Shown piece after piece: positions 23,664-36,716 of a DNA stretch of 64,000 bases (within the stretch, counting starts at the first letter, position 1; the number at the start of each line of letters is the position of its first letter). Made by a program: the position numbers and the translations under genes. Origin of the DNA: Theobroma cacao (Eukaryota > Streptophyta > Magnoliopsida > Malvales > Malvaceae); NCBI RefSeq assembly GCF_000208745.1, contig NC_030851.1:11244534-11308533 (forward strand). Reading direction: 5' to 3'. Below the pieces are notes generated by a model. The model was not told the origin of the DNA and made no database searches. It worked only from the letters and a program-made list of their open reading frames with translations.

Positions 23664-25090
23664 TATGAGAAAAAAATATTATAGCGGACATATGATGTCG
23701 TTCGTTAGTAAATGTTAACACAAACATCAATAAAAAACAAAAACCAACTTAAATACTAGAATTAATTAGTTGCTTAATTACTAAAACATTTTTTTCATGA
23801 TTAATAAAAACTTAATTACCCTAAACAATTTTAATTGTACTAAATTTACTTATTTAGTTAATTGATTAATTTTTAATTCATGTTCTTCATAACTAGTTAA
23901 TTAACTCATTAACATGGTAATTTATTTAAATATTTTTAAAATTAAATAATATTAATAATTTAGTTAATTGCTTAAGTATTAAAACATTTTTTTCATTTGA
24001 TTAGTTTAGTTATTTATTTATAATATTACTAATTTAAGTAATTGCTTAATTACTTATAACACATTACATTACTTATATGCATAAATTATTTAATTAACTC
24101 ATTAATTAACTACTTAATTTATTTAAATATTTTAAAAATGAAATAATGTTACTAATTTAGTTAATGGCTTAATTACTAAACATTTAATTAATTTAGCAAA
24201 ACCTTAATTAATTTACATAAACCCTAAATTTTACTAAATTAACTAATTTAATTAATTGATTAATTACCAATACATGATTATTCATAATTAGTTAAATTAT
24301 GTAATTAATTCCCTAAAACCTTAATTAATTTAAATATATAAAATATTATCTAATATTACTTATTTAATTTATTTCTTAATTACTTATAATACATTACATG
24401 ATTCTTTATTATCTAAATTATTTAATTAACTCATTAACACTTTAATTAATTTAAATATATTTTAAATTAAATCATATTACAAATTTAGTTAATTGCTTAA
24501 TTTACTAAAACATTTTCCGATTTGATTAACAACTAAACCCTAATTTAAGTTGCATACTTATTAAAAATTATTTAAATTATTCTTAGATTTTTCATCAAGG
24601 TAGATTGTTCAAAACAGATTACATGCTAACCAAACCCTGCTAACAGATTATTCAAAGCACCATTCAAATAATTATAACCTAAACAATGGGGGCAGCAACT
24701 ACACAAATTAACAACCTAATCGCATAACTAGGAAATCTAAACAAGCAAATAACAACAATTTAACGCAAAGCAAGAGCTAAAACACAATGGGGATAGCCAG
24801 GGGTAGAGCTTGCCAATTTTTATTGGGGAGGCCAAAGATGAAAAAGGTCTAAAGATTAAAAATTTTTAAAACTAATGTGTTGAACTTAAGAAATAATCAA
24901 AAGATTCATAATATACAATACTTTTATATAGTATGTAAATCAAAAGAAATAAGAAAAAAAAACTTATAATAGTTTTATAAGTATCGAATTTTACTTGAAA
25001 AGCATCCATTTCTTCAAGATTGAGTTTAGGACATTTTTATTCATATTACTCTTTTTCATTATTTGAACTATTGAAGTTTGATTGTTCAAT
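23664..25090. other. Very AT-rich 5' region of the CACTA element
   Basis: Dominated by TTAATTAATT-type runs, and no gene is seen. Being upstream of the minus-strand transposase start, and continuous with 33975-36716 once the Athila element is removed, it is most simply the 5' non-coding part of the CACTA transposon. Confidence 0.4.
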
Positions 25091-25095
25091 TGTAG

Positions 25096-26483
25096 TGTTG
25101 TTGATTTCTTATGCAAGTGCACGTATCGTTAACAAGTAATATAATAATGAAGTAGAGTATTGTTCTCATAAAAAATTATTTAATTCTTACTGTTTGCTAC
25201 TAAAATTAACACTCAAATTTTATCCAAACAATAAAAAAGAAATTAAAACTAATAAATTGAAACTAAAATTAAATAGTAAATAAAACTCACTTAACTACCA
25301 GACTTAATATTATAATATCCCTCAATACTTTATTTGATTATTGTCTCTCTTCTTTAACTCAATTTAATGGATTAAATTGAAAAAAGATTCTTTAAGTTCG
25401 TACTCTAATCCTGGCTACGTATGGCTTATAGGTGTATATCTACCCTATATGCAAATCAAATCACCTAATCAACTAAGTATATTCAATCATACGTTATTCT
25501 ATTCAAGGTCTACCTAAATCTTCTTTGTCAAGGTTGAACTTAGATTTTCAATTCAATCTAATTGGCGATCAGGCAATTAGAAGCATTAAGAACAGAATAA
25601 AATAAACAACCTAAATCTATTAAATATGATTAAAAAAGAGATAAATAATTCAGACTACATATTGAGTTCAATCATAATCTTAGATTAACAATTTAGTTCC
25701 CTATCAAGTCACACATCATCATTGAATAAAGTTTAAACAATAAAAATAAACTAAAAAAAAAAAGAATAAACTCAAGAATTATAATCTTGATCTTCCAAGT
25801 CTTCTTGAATCCTTCAAAATCTTCTCAGCGTCAATGACTTTGTAGCTTGACTCTCAGCTTTCAATTTGGTGTTTTTTTCCCTCTTTTCTCCTTAAGTCCT
25901 CGAAAAAGTTATTTTTATAACCTTTGAAGTTAGGCCATGTTAGGTGGAGAAAGAATTCAATTTCAGCTGGGATTTCCTCATCAGACTATGTAAGTCGCAG
26001 CCTTACCCAATTAATTAACAGAAATCGTAATTGCTCTAGGACTGCTGCAGTGCATCAACTTTGATAAGATTTTTGACTATCCTACATGCTGAACTAGGTG
26101 AAGTAGTAAACATGAGTTGTAGATTTTTTTTCGTATCTTTCCAATGGTCTAAGAATCGCTTCATTTGGAGCCATGTAGAGAAAATTATGGCCAAAATACC
26201 GAAACATATGCATTAGAAGTCTACACCTTAAAATTGCTCTCCTTTTTTTACTAAAATTTTTCTTTCAAACACCTACAAAAGAACAAATAAATCAATAACA
26301 ACCTATCTTATCCTCATTAACACCAAATTAAGCATAAAATTAACCATGATTAGATTGACTCACCTAAAGTAATTAATTTAAAATAATTAAATTAAATCCA
26401 CTAATTTCTATGCATTACTACAAAAACTAAGCCAAATTACTATCAAAATTAAGCTCAAATAACTCTATATTATAGAATTATCA
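25096..26483 (-). repeat. 3' LTR of the Athila-like element
   Basis: 1,388 bp, sense start TGATAATTC, sense end CAACAACA. Collinear with the right LTR, but about 110 bp that the right copy has at about 29780-29890 are missing near 25376. A TATA-like box (TATAAAAAT, minus, near 25911-25919) is conserved in both. Confidence 0.9.
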
Positions 26484-26494
26484 CACCACCAAAC

Positions 26495-28789
26495 TTAAGA
26501 TTTTACTAGTCCTCGAGCAAAACATAGAAAAAAACCTAACTTACAAAAATCAAATTCAATTAATGAAAACTAAAATAAATATAGTTACTACTACTACTAC
26601 TACCTCTAGAGATAAAGTGCACCAACTCAATGATTCCCCTTAATTTCCTCAAAAGTATGTCTATCAATCATTAACCTAAGGAAAAATATAGGCATCATTT
26701 AAATTCATGTTTCAATTCTAATGCAAGCATATTCTCGAATGGATTTTCATGTGTGTGTGTGAAGTCTTTTACCAAGAATATCATGACATCCGGATGAGTT
26801 TATGCTAACACAAATTTCAAATTAGTACTAGATTTCTATAGGTTTACTTTTCATATCTCTCTCCACTAATGTAGACTAATACAAAGCTAGGAATCAATAG
26901 GACTTTATAAAGCTTGTAATGTATGACTAAGGTCAAGGTATGATAAAGGATATTAATGTGGCTCAAATCACCCTAAGCACATAATTATTCTAGGACCTAT
27001 ATATAGAGCTCTATTTTCCTTCTCCTAGTACACCTTTTCTTCCACATTTGAACTTTTCTTTCATTCAACACAACTTTTTTTTTTCACAATTTCACACCTC
27101 CATACTTATTTTTTTTTATATTGTAGGTAATGGGGTTATTTTTCATATTTTGAACTTTTTTTTTTCACATCAACATCACCTTTCCACCTTTTTCAACATT
27201 TAGCTCAATTTATATTTCCTAAAACAATATACATGCTTAGGAGTGAGGGTTGCAAAATTTGAAAATTAATTTTAAAGCTAAGCTCAATTATTATGTAGTT
27301 AAACAAAAAAAAAAGGAAATTAGGCTCAAAAGGGGTATACTAGAGATAAACATTTAACAAGGTTGGCTTTAAGGCTCTAACGGTCCAAAGATGGCCTAAA
27401 TCATCTCCCTAACTAAGTATTGCCTAAGATTTCTCCTCGAGAGAAAATCAAGCAAATTTTAGAATTCATGACATAATCTAAAATTCACATCAATATAAAT
27501 CTTCTCTAAATATTCATAATAATTCAAAATAAAAGATATAGTGCTCAAAATTGTGGAAATCACATCCTAACAATGATACTTAACAACAGCATTTAGCATG
27601 AATCCAAACAAAAACCTTATTTACCAAAAGCTAAGAAATCAAGACAACTAGTTATTATCATTGGATTAAAAAAAACTGAAAAAAATTGGCACAACTTTAC
27701 TTTTGGATTACTAAAATTCAAACAAATAATAAATTCATTTACCAACTAATCCTAAATTACTTATAAATCTATATAAACATGCAAATAAAATTAAATCCAA
27801 AACTTCCACAAAATATTCATCACTAGAAAAATAAATTCATTTCCCTAAACTTAAACTAAAACATTGTCCTCAATATTAGAAAAAATAAAAAAGGGTAAAG
27901 AATACTCCCTTGATAATTGAATGAATTTTTGAGAAGCTTTAATCTTCCTCGTTATTGTTATTGTCCTCATTCTCACTTTTAGGAATTTTTTTTACTACAA
28001 AAAAGAAAATAAATAAAGGTTAATGTAGAAATAAATAAATAAAATAAAATCAATAAAGAAAAGGGGTTTTTTTTTGGTAATGGGTAAATGGGTAATGGGT
28101 AGTCCAAAAATAAAAAGAAGGGAATTGGGTTTGGTTAGTGGGTAGTGCGTTGGCAACCTACTTCAGGGGGCCGTGGCCTACACCATGTGGGAGCCGTAGC
28201 CCATGTCCAAATGGCTTCTTTTATTTATTTATTTTTTTCAGAGTCGCGACTTACATTATTTGAAGTTAGGGAAACCGCGGCTTACCACTTTTATTGAATT
28301 TTTTTTGAAAAAAATTTTAATTTTTTTTTCATGAAATTATTTTTTGAAATTTTTTTTGAAATATATTTTTTTTGAATTTTTTACATGAACCTATACAAAT
28401 AAAAGAGAGTGTTAATAATTTAATAATTAAATAAATAAAAATAAAAATAAATTAAAGAAAGTAAGTTAGAGTGCTTGGGTTTCCTCCCAAGAAGCGCTTC
28501 TTATAATCACTAGCTTGACTTTGGTTGAAGTTTGAGTTTGCACGGAAAAAACTTGAGGTATGAAAGTAGCCTCCTCTTAAGATGAGGTTGTAATGCCTTT
28601 AACTGAAGATTTACTGCTTGCTTAACCCAAGGTGGTGGAATAGGCTGATTTTCATCTAACTTCTCAAATTAAGTTATTCTTGAATAATTCGCTTTTGCTA
28701 TAACCTCCTTAGGTAACTCATCAACTGTATCTAGAAAAAGAATGGGAGGCACATATGGCTTGACTTGTGGTGATGTAAATATTTCCTCT
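26495..28789. other. Non-coding remainder of the Athila-like internal region
   Basis: No protein domain is seen. It holds a less AT-rich patch at about 28140-28290 and homopolymer T runs at about 27060-27170 and 28290-28380. It corresponds to the long 3' untranslated part of Athila elements. Confidence 0.5.
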
Positions 28790-29400
28790 TCTTACTTAAT
28801 TTCTTTATCTTGAACTTGATTACTGGAAGTATTTCCTTGATCTACTTTATCTCCATCGTCTTGAAGTCTATTATTGATGGCATTAGCTAGTTGACCCACT
28901 TGTGTCTTAAGATTTCGAATTGATTCTGCCTAACTTTGAAAGATGACATTAGTCCTTGTCATGAATTGCATGAACATATCCTCGATTAAAGGCTTTTTCT
29001 CTAGCATAGGAGCTCTGACTTGTGATTGAAAACCATTATGGAAAATAGGCTGTAATGAATATATAGGACCATGATCATTACTCCATGCAAAATTTTCATG
29101 ATTCCATCTTGACTTGTAATTGTTGGAGTATGACTTATTTTGTTGCCCATCAAAGCTTTCTTAGAATTGCATTGATTCATAATAGGCTGGACAAAAATCA
29201 CTTGAATGCTTATCTTCATAAAACTCGCATGTAACAAAAGGATTTTGAAAAGCATTATCACCCCAAGCATTAATTTTTTGAGACAAAGCATCTACTTGGG
29301 TGGCTAAAACACTGATTGCATCCAATGTATAATCACTAGCAACCCTCCAAGGCATAAATTGTTCAAATGGCCAGAGATAGTTCATCACTTCAATCAAAAT
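28790..29400 (-). pseudogene. Athila-like gag C-terminal relic
   Basis: The minus frame from 29397 has WRVASDYTLDAISVLATQVD, a TCEFYEDKHSSDFCPAYYES segment matching the Cys/His cluster of Athila gag, and then SMQF. After a stop, the same gag resumes with SYSNNYKSRWNHENFAW and QAESIRNLKTQVGQLANAI. At least one stop is seen. The N-terminal part of gag and everything after it have been deleted. Confidence 0.8.
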
Positions 29401-29480
29401 ATTTGAAAATAAAAAGAAAAGTTTGAAGTAAGATTAGGAATGCTTAGTATTAATATTAACAAGAAAGAATTAAAAATTAA

Positions 29481-29500
29481 TTCCTCAGCAACGTCGCCAA
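29481..29500 (-). other. Primer-binding site, tRNA-Asp type (Athila)
   Basis: The minus strand reads TTGGCGACGTTGCTGAGGAA, close to the TGGCGCCGTTGCCGGGGA site of Athila elements. It lies 5 bp inside the LTR end at 29506. Confidence 0.8.
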
Positions 29501-29505
29501 AAACT

Positions 29506-32500
29506 TGTTGTTGATTTCTCATGCAAGTGCACGTATCATTAACAAGTAATATAGTAATGAAATAGAGTATCGTTCCCATAGAGAACTGTTTAATTCCTAC
29601 TGTTAACTACTAAAATTATCACCCAAATTTTATCCAAACAATAAAAAAGAAATTAAAACTAATAAATTGAAACTAAAATTAAAAAGTAAATAAAACTCAC
29701 TTAACTACCAGATCTAAGATTATAATATCCTTCAATACTTTATCTTATTATTGTCTCTCCCTTTTAACTCAATTTATTAGGTTAAATTGCTAACCTAGAG
29801 TTCTAAATTATTTGTAAGTCTTTGGCGAGCTTCTCATAAAAATACCTTTCCCAATTAATTTACTATATGTCTATACAAATTATATTGAAGAAAGATTCAT
29901 TAAGTTCATGCTCTAATCCTGGCTACGTATGGCTTATAGGTGTATGTTTACCCTATATGCAAATCAAACCACCTAATCAACTAAGTGTATTCAATCATAC
30001 GCTATTCTATTCAATGTTTACCTAAATTTCCTTTGTCAATGTTTAACTTAGATTTTCAATTCAATCTAATTGGTGATTAGGCAATTAGAAACATTAAGAG
30101 CAGAATAAAATAAACAACCTAAATCTATCAAGCATTGTAAAGCCCGACCTTATAAAATACTTTTCATGACATACATGTGATGGATAGCATGTTTGCATGC
30201 TAGGAAAGTCCCGAAGAATTTACAAAAGTCGGTATTGTACCTAAAGGTACAACAAAGTTAATTTAAAACTTGAACTAGAACAAATAGAGATTTTAGGGTG
30301 GAATTGAAAATTTTAAAGTTCCAGAATGACTTAGAATGGTGATTCGGAGTTCGAGGACCAATTTGGAATCAAATTGAAAATTTCACTATCTAGGGGCAAA
30401 ATGGTAATTTTGCCACTCAAGAACAAGATGGGAATTTTTTTGAAAGATTTTGATCATATTTGACTTATTGGAGTATGATTTGAGGTTGATAAGTGAAAAT
30501 TTGTAATCTCGGTATTTTTCGGAGCATAGGGGTAAAATGGTAATTTTGCCATCTCAGGGGCAAAATTGTAATTTTTTACACCCAACACTTGTCCAGCACA
30601 TGGATTTTACCCAATATTATCATGGATAATTGAAGAAATTTATATGGTGGAGAGAGAAAGCTTAATAGTTAAGAAATAAAAATGGACCAATGAAATGGTG
30701 ACACACGGCATATTTATAACCATTAAATATTTAGCTTTTAAATTAACACAAATCAGCCCATTTTCTCTTCATATGGCCGGCCAAACCAAGAGCAAAGGAA
30801 GAACAAAGGGAGAAAAGAAAAACAAGAACCTTAGGTGGGAAAATTCAAAGGAAAATTGGTGGATTTCAAGGAATCAAGCAATCAAAGGTAAAATTTCTTG
30901 ATTTTGACTTGTGATCTACCTTTCCCATGCATTTCTCCTTATTTTTCATGGTTAGATTTCATGTTTTCATGGTGAATTCATGGCTGGTCAATATGGGTAT
31001 GGAGAGAGAAAGATGTTAGATTGATTTGATTTTAAGTTATGTTAGTGTTTTTAGTTAGTTTAACATATTTAGAAACAAAACAACAAGAAAAGAATTCATT
31101 TTTCCCATTAACCATCAATGGCCGAATTTCCTAGGGAGGATATTGTGGCTGAAATTGATGATATTTCATGATATTTTGGTGATATTTGATGTTTGGTGAG
31201 ACTAGAATTTAAATGGGAAATTTTGGTGTGAAAATATGAATTTTTACCTAACGTATAGACAAGTGTGATTATTGACCCGGGACTGATAAATTGAATCTCA
31301 TTCTTAGTCACTGAGGTAATTTAGATATAATTGGAGTGTAGAAAGTGAAAGAAATTGATTTGGAGTTAAATTAGAGGTTTTAGCCAATTACACCAAGAAT
31401 AGTGCGAATTAGGTCGAATACCGTAGTTAAACGGCTATTCGGACATTTTGCATCACATTTCGCGCATTCATATAGATTTATGGAGCCTGAAATAGTTTAT
31501 GATAAATTGACCCAATTTATTGAAATTCGTGTCACGTATGATGTATAAGTGGTGAACCCTCTAATAAGGGTAAAGAGATTGTGCCCGAAGATCGAAAATA
31601 GGAGTATATCGAACTCCTAGTACTATGAGTAACCTTACTATCATTTTAATTATCTAAAGTATGTTTTTAATCGGTTTTGGTGAAATTTTATGAAAATGAG
31701 TTTAAATGGTAAATCTTTGTGTTTTACAAACAAAATGTGTTTACATGAAAAGATTTTATAAATTGTTTTGAAATGAAATAACGATTTTGAAAATAGGGTA
31801 ATTGGAGACCACTGATATGTTGTAAATTTAAAATTTAATTGATGGCTTATGTTATTGTGTTGGCATGACTAGCTGGGCTGTGTTTTATGAATTGTATGAA
31901 TTGCTTTGTTTTACCCTTGCAGGTTGGGTTGTAATATATTAGCCCTGTCATGCTGTCAAAATTTTATTGTATGGTGGGTTTGACCTGTTGCAGTGGGCTG
32001 GGTTCTGTGGACTAGCCTATTAGAGGGGCACAGAATCCTGTTATATTTTACCTCGGTTAGAGAGGCGAGTAGAGTAACTCTCGAGGTATAACTTTTAAAG
32101 TTCAGTTCACGCCAAACCACCACGTGAGGGAGAACTCGGCCAACGCCAAGGAACGACTATGTTTTCAAAATAAAACATGACTTTCTAATAGCCTTGGCGG
32201 ACTCAGTTGGGATAGCTCTCGATCAAGGTATCCCAGATAACTGAGTATGATAATAATTTTTGGCATGAGCCAAGCTTTTAAGAAATTCATAAGCCATACT
32301 AATTACTTGATTTAAATAAATTGATTTCATTTGGTTGAAATAAGTTGAAAGATGATAAATTACAATTTGATGAAATGTTTTAATAGTCTCCTTTTACTCG
32401 TCTTTAGATATTTTAAATGATATTTGTTTACTCACTAAGATTTTATAATCTCACCACCCTCCTTTCCACCCATTTCAAGCTCAGAATAGATTGTAGATAA

Positions 32501-33969
32501 CTGATATCGACGAGGACTACAGTTGGACTTGCCACATCCAAAAACTGTAGGTTCATTTCTTTTGATACTTTTAGTCATTTGTGGGTCCACGTATCACTGT
32601 AAATTAAATTTTATACTTTGGTTATCTGTATTACAGCATGTATGAATTTATTTTGCTTTTACGCTGTAAAAATTATTTACATAGTGTTCTAAAAATATTA
32701 TTTTATTAGAAAATTGAATATTTTATTCTATATTTTTATTTTATTCTAATAGTCATAATTTCATTTTAAATGAATGTTTTAGACATCCAAATTTATTTTT
32801 GATTTCAAATTATGTGTTTTGTACTTGTATATTACAATTCAGCCGGTTTCGCAACTTTTAGAGAAAAATGACCAAAATACCCCTGTGAGACGAAAATTAT
32901 TATTTTGTTTGTTTTAAGTTGGAAACAGTTTAAAATCTTTTAGAACGTGGTATTTGGCAACAGTTACTCACAGGAAAAATGAGAAACTGATATTAAAGCC
33001 TTGCGGGGTTTCGGTTGACATTCCGGGTAATGAGTGTCAATCGGGAAGTCACGGTGGTTATCACGGGCTCGAGGGGAGTACCTGGTCGTGACAAACATAA
33101 TCAAAAGAGAGATAAATAATTTAGACTACATATTGAGTTCAATCATAATCTTAGATTAATAATTTAGTTCCCCATCAAGTCACACATCATCATTGAATAA
33201 AGTTTAAACAATAAAAACAAACTAAGAAAATAAAAGAATAATAAAAAAGAATAAACTCAAGAATTATAATCTTGATCTTCCAAGTCTTCTTGAATCCTTC
33301 AAAATCTTCTCAGCTTCAATGACTTTGTAGCTAGACTCTCAACTTTCAATCTGGTATTTTTTTCCCTCTTTTCTCCTTAAGTCCTCCGAAAGGTTATTTT
33401 TATAGGCTTTGAAATTAGGCCAAGTTGAGTCAAGAAAGAATTCAATTTCAGCTAGGATTTCCTCATCAGACTATGTAAGTCACAGCCTTGCCTAAGTAAT
33501 TAACAGAAATTGTAATTACTCTAGGATTGTTGTAGTATGTCAACTTTGATAAGATTTTTGACCATCTTACAAGCTGAACTAGGTCAAGTAATAAACATGG
33601 TAGTTGTATATTTTTTTCTTATCTTTCCAATGGTCTAAGAATCGCTTCATTTGGAGCTCTGTAAAGAAAGTTATGGCTAAAATAACGAAACATATGCATT
33701 GAAAGTCTGCACCTTAAAATTGCTCTCCTTCTTTTACTAAAATTCTCCTTTTAAATACCTACAAAAGCACAAATAAATCAATAACAACCTATCTTATCCT
33801 CATTAACACCAAATTAAGTATAAAATTAACCATGATTAGATTAACTCACCTAAAATAATTAATTTAAAATAATTAAATAAAATCTACTAATTTCTATGCA
33901 TTACTACAAAAGCTAAGCCAAATTACTATCAAAATTAAGCTCAAATAACTCTATATTATAGAGTTATCA
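29506..33969 (-). repeat. 5' LTR of the Athila-like element, split by a solo LTR
   Basis: Pairs with 25096-26483 in both halves: 29506-30135 and 33094-33969. Net length is about 1.50 kb after removing the insert and duplicated bases. The minus-strand TATA box TATAAAAAT is at 33404-33396. Confidence 0.9.
30136..33093 (+). mobile_element. Solo LTR of a Gypsy chromovirus (Tekay/Del-like)
   Basis: Begins TGTAAAGCCC and ends GGTCGTGACA. It is flanked by AGCAT (30131-30135) and AACAT (33094-33098), a 5-bp duplication with one substitution. The 3' part (TTGCGGGGTTTCGGTTGACA, then TCGGGAAGTCACGGTGGTTA, near 33000-33060) has the wording typical of Tekay/Del LTR ends, which sets the plus orientation. 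No primer site, gag or pol follows, so only the LTR remains. It interrupts the Athila LTR and is therefore younger. Confidence 0.85.
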
Positions 33970-33974
33970 TGTAG

Positions 33975-34638
33975 GAGAATTATTTAGAACTTACTCATAC
34001 TTTAATCAAACTAGAATTGTTTTTTGAAAAGTGTTTTTATTGAGCCTCTAATTGACCAAAGACTCCTAAACAACTCGAAAACTTATAATGGCTGCTCAAA
34101 GAGAACAAAAACGCCCAATAAAAAAAAGAAGGGTAAGCACATCAGACCACTAACATAAAAAAACCTAAGACCAGATCCTAGTCAATGTGTAGCCAACATC
34201 CACTATTCTTATTTTATTTCTATTTAAATTTAAATTATTAAATATAAAATTATAATATATAAAATATAAATAGTTAAATACGATATACAGGATTTTATAC
34301 AATAGTTAAATATATAAATAGTTAAATAATATAAATAGAAAGAAAAAGATAAAAGAAAACTTTACCTTCTCTTAATTTCACACAATGATGGTGAGTGGTC
34401 TCCGTCATTTCTTATCCAAGCTCATAAGCTCATAAATGTCTTTTGAGAAATGAAATGTGTTTTAATGATGAGTTATAGAGAAAAGACTAAAGTAAAAATA
34501 AAAAGATAAAAGAGAAAAAAAAAAGGGAGAAAGAGGTGTAAAAAAACTTAAATTAGGGTAAAGTTAAGTAAGGTTTATGAAGTCATTTTATACTTTTTTA
34601 TTTATATTAATATTAAAATAAAATATTATTTTGAGGAA
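33975..34638. other. No gene seen; probable CACTA interior
   Basis: AT-rich unique-looking DNA to the right of the Athila element. No domain on either strand. Confidence 0.35.
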
Positions 34639-34788
34639 ACCATTAAAAATATATAGTAAATAAATAATTTCATAAATTTTGAAAAGAACCATTAAAAAAT
34701 ATATAATAAATAAGAACTTCTAAAAATTTTAAAAGGGCCATTAATATATATAATAATAAAAATTAAAATTTGGGGGGGGGGGGGGGGG
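34639..34788. repeat. 49-bp tandem repeat ending in a 17-G run
   Basis: Three units with CCATTAA followed by an ATATAATAAAT-like stretch start at about 34639, 34688 and 34737. The third runs into an uninterrupted run of 17 G (34772-34788). The G run is striking in such AT-rich DNA, and its exact length may be uncertain in any assembly. Confidence 0.8.
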
Positions 34789-35220
34789 CGACGTAGTTAC
34801 ATTACCCTCTGCCTTGGGGATAGCAACCAAAACCCACAAAGGGGCGGCAACAATGGGAAAACCAATAAGAGTCAAGCTGTTCAAACGGGAGATGGAAAAA
34901 TGTCTGAGAAATCTTACCATATGGGGAAAAGATTGTCAACCACCGACTAGAGCATCATTTGGGAGGATGACGTTGGTTGTAGCTTGGGGAATCAAACGAG
35001 AGTGATCGAGCAATTCAAATAGCAGAAGAAGGAAAAAACAACTAGAGAAAGGGCCAAGTCCAACGTTGGTGATGCTCGAGTGAGGTCTAATGAGCTTTAA
35101 TCAATAATTCTAGTGGCTTGAAAATCAGGTATGGGGTGGAGCAACACATGAGGCAAAAAGGAGAATAATAGAGAGAATGGAGGAATGGGGGGAAAAAGAA
35201 CTGCTTTAAGGGTTTTAATT
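34789..35220. other. No gene assigned; probable CACTA interior
   Basis: Somewhat more purine-rich than its surroundings. A 63-codon plus frame (34814-35005) has no recognised domain. It lies between the G run and the subterminal repeats of the CACTA element and is treated as transposon sequence. Confidence 0.35.
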
Positions 35221-35280
35221 TAGTTTACCGACGAAAAATTCCATTGGTGATTAAAAAATAATTACCGATGGAAATTCTAT

Positions 35281-36356
35281 TGTTGGCTCCATTAGTTTTT
35301 TCCTATAATGAAACATTCTCATTTATTTGTGTCTAATTCCTTTACTTAAGTGTGCAGGAAATTACTATATGAAATTAATTTCTTAAATCTTCAAAGTGTA
35401 TTTTTGAAAGAAAAAAAAAAGGATAAAATCAACAAGATGTAACTGAATAACAAGGAGGAAGCTTGTTGGTTTAACAAGAAAGAACATTCGTTGACCAAAT
35501 TTCAAATTGGAGAAATGGCGGGCTGAAGAGTTTGAGAAACAGAACCAACTTAGTCAATCAAGTCAGTCGATTAAGTGCCCTCTACCAGAATCTACAAACC
35601 AGAAACATAATCAACTTAGTCCACCAAGTTAGTCGACTAAGAGCTATCTGTCTACAATTTGAACCAGAACACTACAAGATAGATTAACGGCTAGAACTCA
35701 TCCTCAACTATTTTCAACGGATATAAACTGCCAAACTGCCATCAGAGTTGCATCTCCATGTATAAAAGGGTCTTCCAACAATGAGAAACAAGTTTTTAAA
35801 AGCCTTGAATAAGATTTGAGCTTTAGAAAGAAGAAAAACCAGAAAAGCTTTACTGCACTTGTCTGCACTTAAACGCCTACTCTTTGTCATTGTATTTAGC
35901 ACTCAATCTTGTACTAGTCAAATCAACTTGTGATCATAGGTACTTTCTGTAACCTCTCTTCTTGTATACTTAGAGTGAGGGAGTCACTCTAAGGGGTTGT
36001 TCAAGCTTGGGAAAGCTTGAATGTTATAGATTGTGGTTGAGCCTTCGAAAACCACTTTGGGTTTTAGTTAAGCCCATGAAAAACTAGTGTAAAGGTTTTG
36101 GCTGAGCCTATGAAAAGCCATTGTAAAAGCTTGGTGAAAGCTTGTGAATTTTACCGGATTCTTAGTGAATTGTTGGGAAAATCCTTGGTTGAATAATCAA
36201 GGTAGTGGATGTAGATATTGGACCGAACCACTCTAAATTGTTGTGCATCTTATACTCTGTTTTTATTTTCTTGAGTTTTGAAAATTAGTTCCACACTTTG
36301 TCAAGAGCCAAATTATGCTATTCACCCCCCTCTAGCACATGTTAACGGGACCAACA
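35281..36356. mobile_element. Copia-type solo LTR, copy 1 (1.08 kb)
   Basis: Begins TGTTGGCTCC and ends GGACCAACA. Flanked by TCTAT and TTTAT, a 5-bp duplication with one change. Collinear with 60183-61305, including TATAAAAGGG (35761-35770) and the CACCCCCCTCTAGCACAT end block. It interrupts the subterminal repeats of the CACTA element. No internal sequence remains. Confidence 0.9.
35761..35770 (+). promoter_or_regulatory. TATA box of the solo LTR family
   Basis: TATAAAAGGG, conserved at 60686-60695 in the second copy. It suggests that plus is the sense strand for both. Confidence 0.6.
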
Positions 36357-36716
36357 TTTATCAGTAAACTTATCAACCTTTTCAATGGTATCATCCACTG
36401 AATTTTCATCGACAATTTCGTCAGCAATTTGACCACATTACCGACCACATATTCCTTCGATAAACTCCGTCGGCAAAAAATTACTAACAAAATAATTCTG
36501 TCAATAACCTTCACAGCATCTAACTATAATGCGCACCATAGTTTTACTGACAAATTCCTTTTCGTTGAAAAATTTTTTCAGTATTTCGTCGAAAATCTAT
36601 CTGTATATCTTACATTTTGACTCTGTCAGTAATTTTTCAATAATTCATCGATAATTACAAACAGAACATATTGGACGTAATTGACTCCATTGGTAAAAGA
36701 TAATTTTTTTGTAGTG

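Larger units (their letters stand above)
25096..33969 (-). mobile_element. Athila-like Gypsy retrotransposon, internally deleted, with nested solo LTR
   Basis: Bounded by the perfect duplication TGTAG (25091-25095 and 33970-33974). It has two LTRs (25096-26483 and 29506-33969), a tRNA-Asp-like primer site at 29481-29500, and a purine tract reading GTTTGGTGGTG on the minus strand at 26484-26494. The internal region is only 3.0 kb and keeps just a gag relic. Protease, RT, integrase and the env-like frame of full Athila elements are missing. The right LTR is enlarged by a 2,958-bp solo LTR. Without that insertion and its duplicated 5 bp the element is about 5.9 kb. It could have moved only with help from another copy. 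Confidence 0.93.
35221..36716 (-). mobile_element. CACTA transposon 5' subterminal region and right terminus
   Basis: The right end reads TTTTTTTGTAGTG on the plus strand, i.e. CACTACAAAAAAA inverted, the canonical CACTA terminus. It is backed by repeated ACCGAYGG/CCGTCGGYAA-type subterminal motifs at 35227-35280 and 36360-36690. The element interrupts a Copia gag at 36717. With the transposase start at 23663 on the same strand, this is most simply the 5' end of one CACTA element, about 3.1 kb from its transposase after inserts are removed. The left terminus was not found, so the element is truncated or its other end has decayed. Confidence 0.75.
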
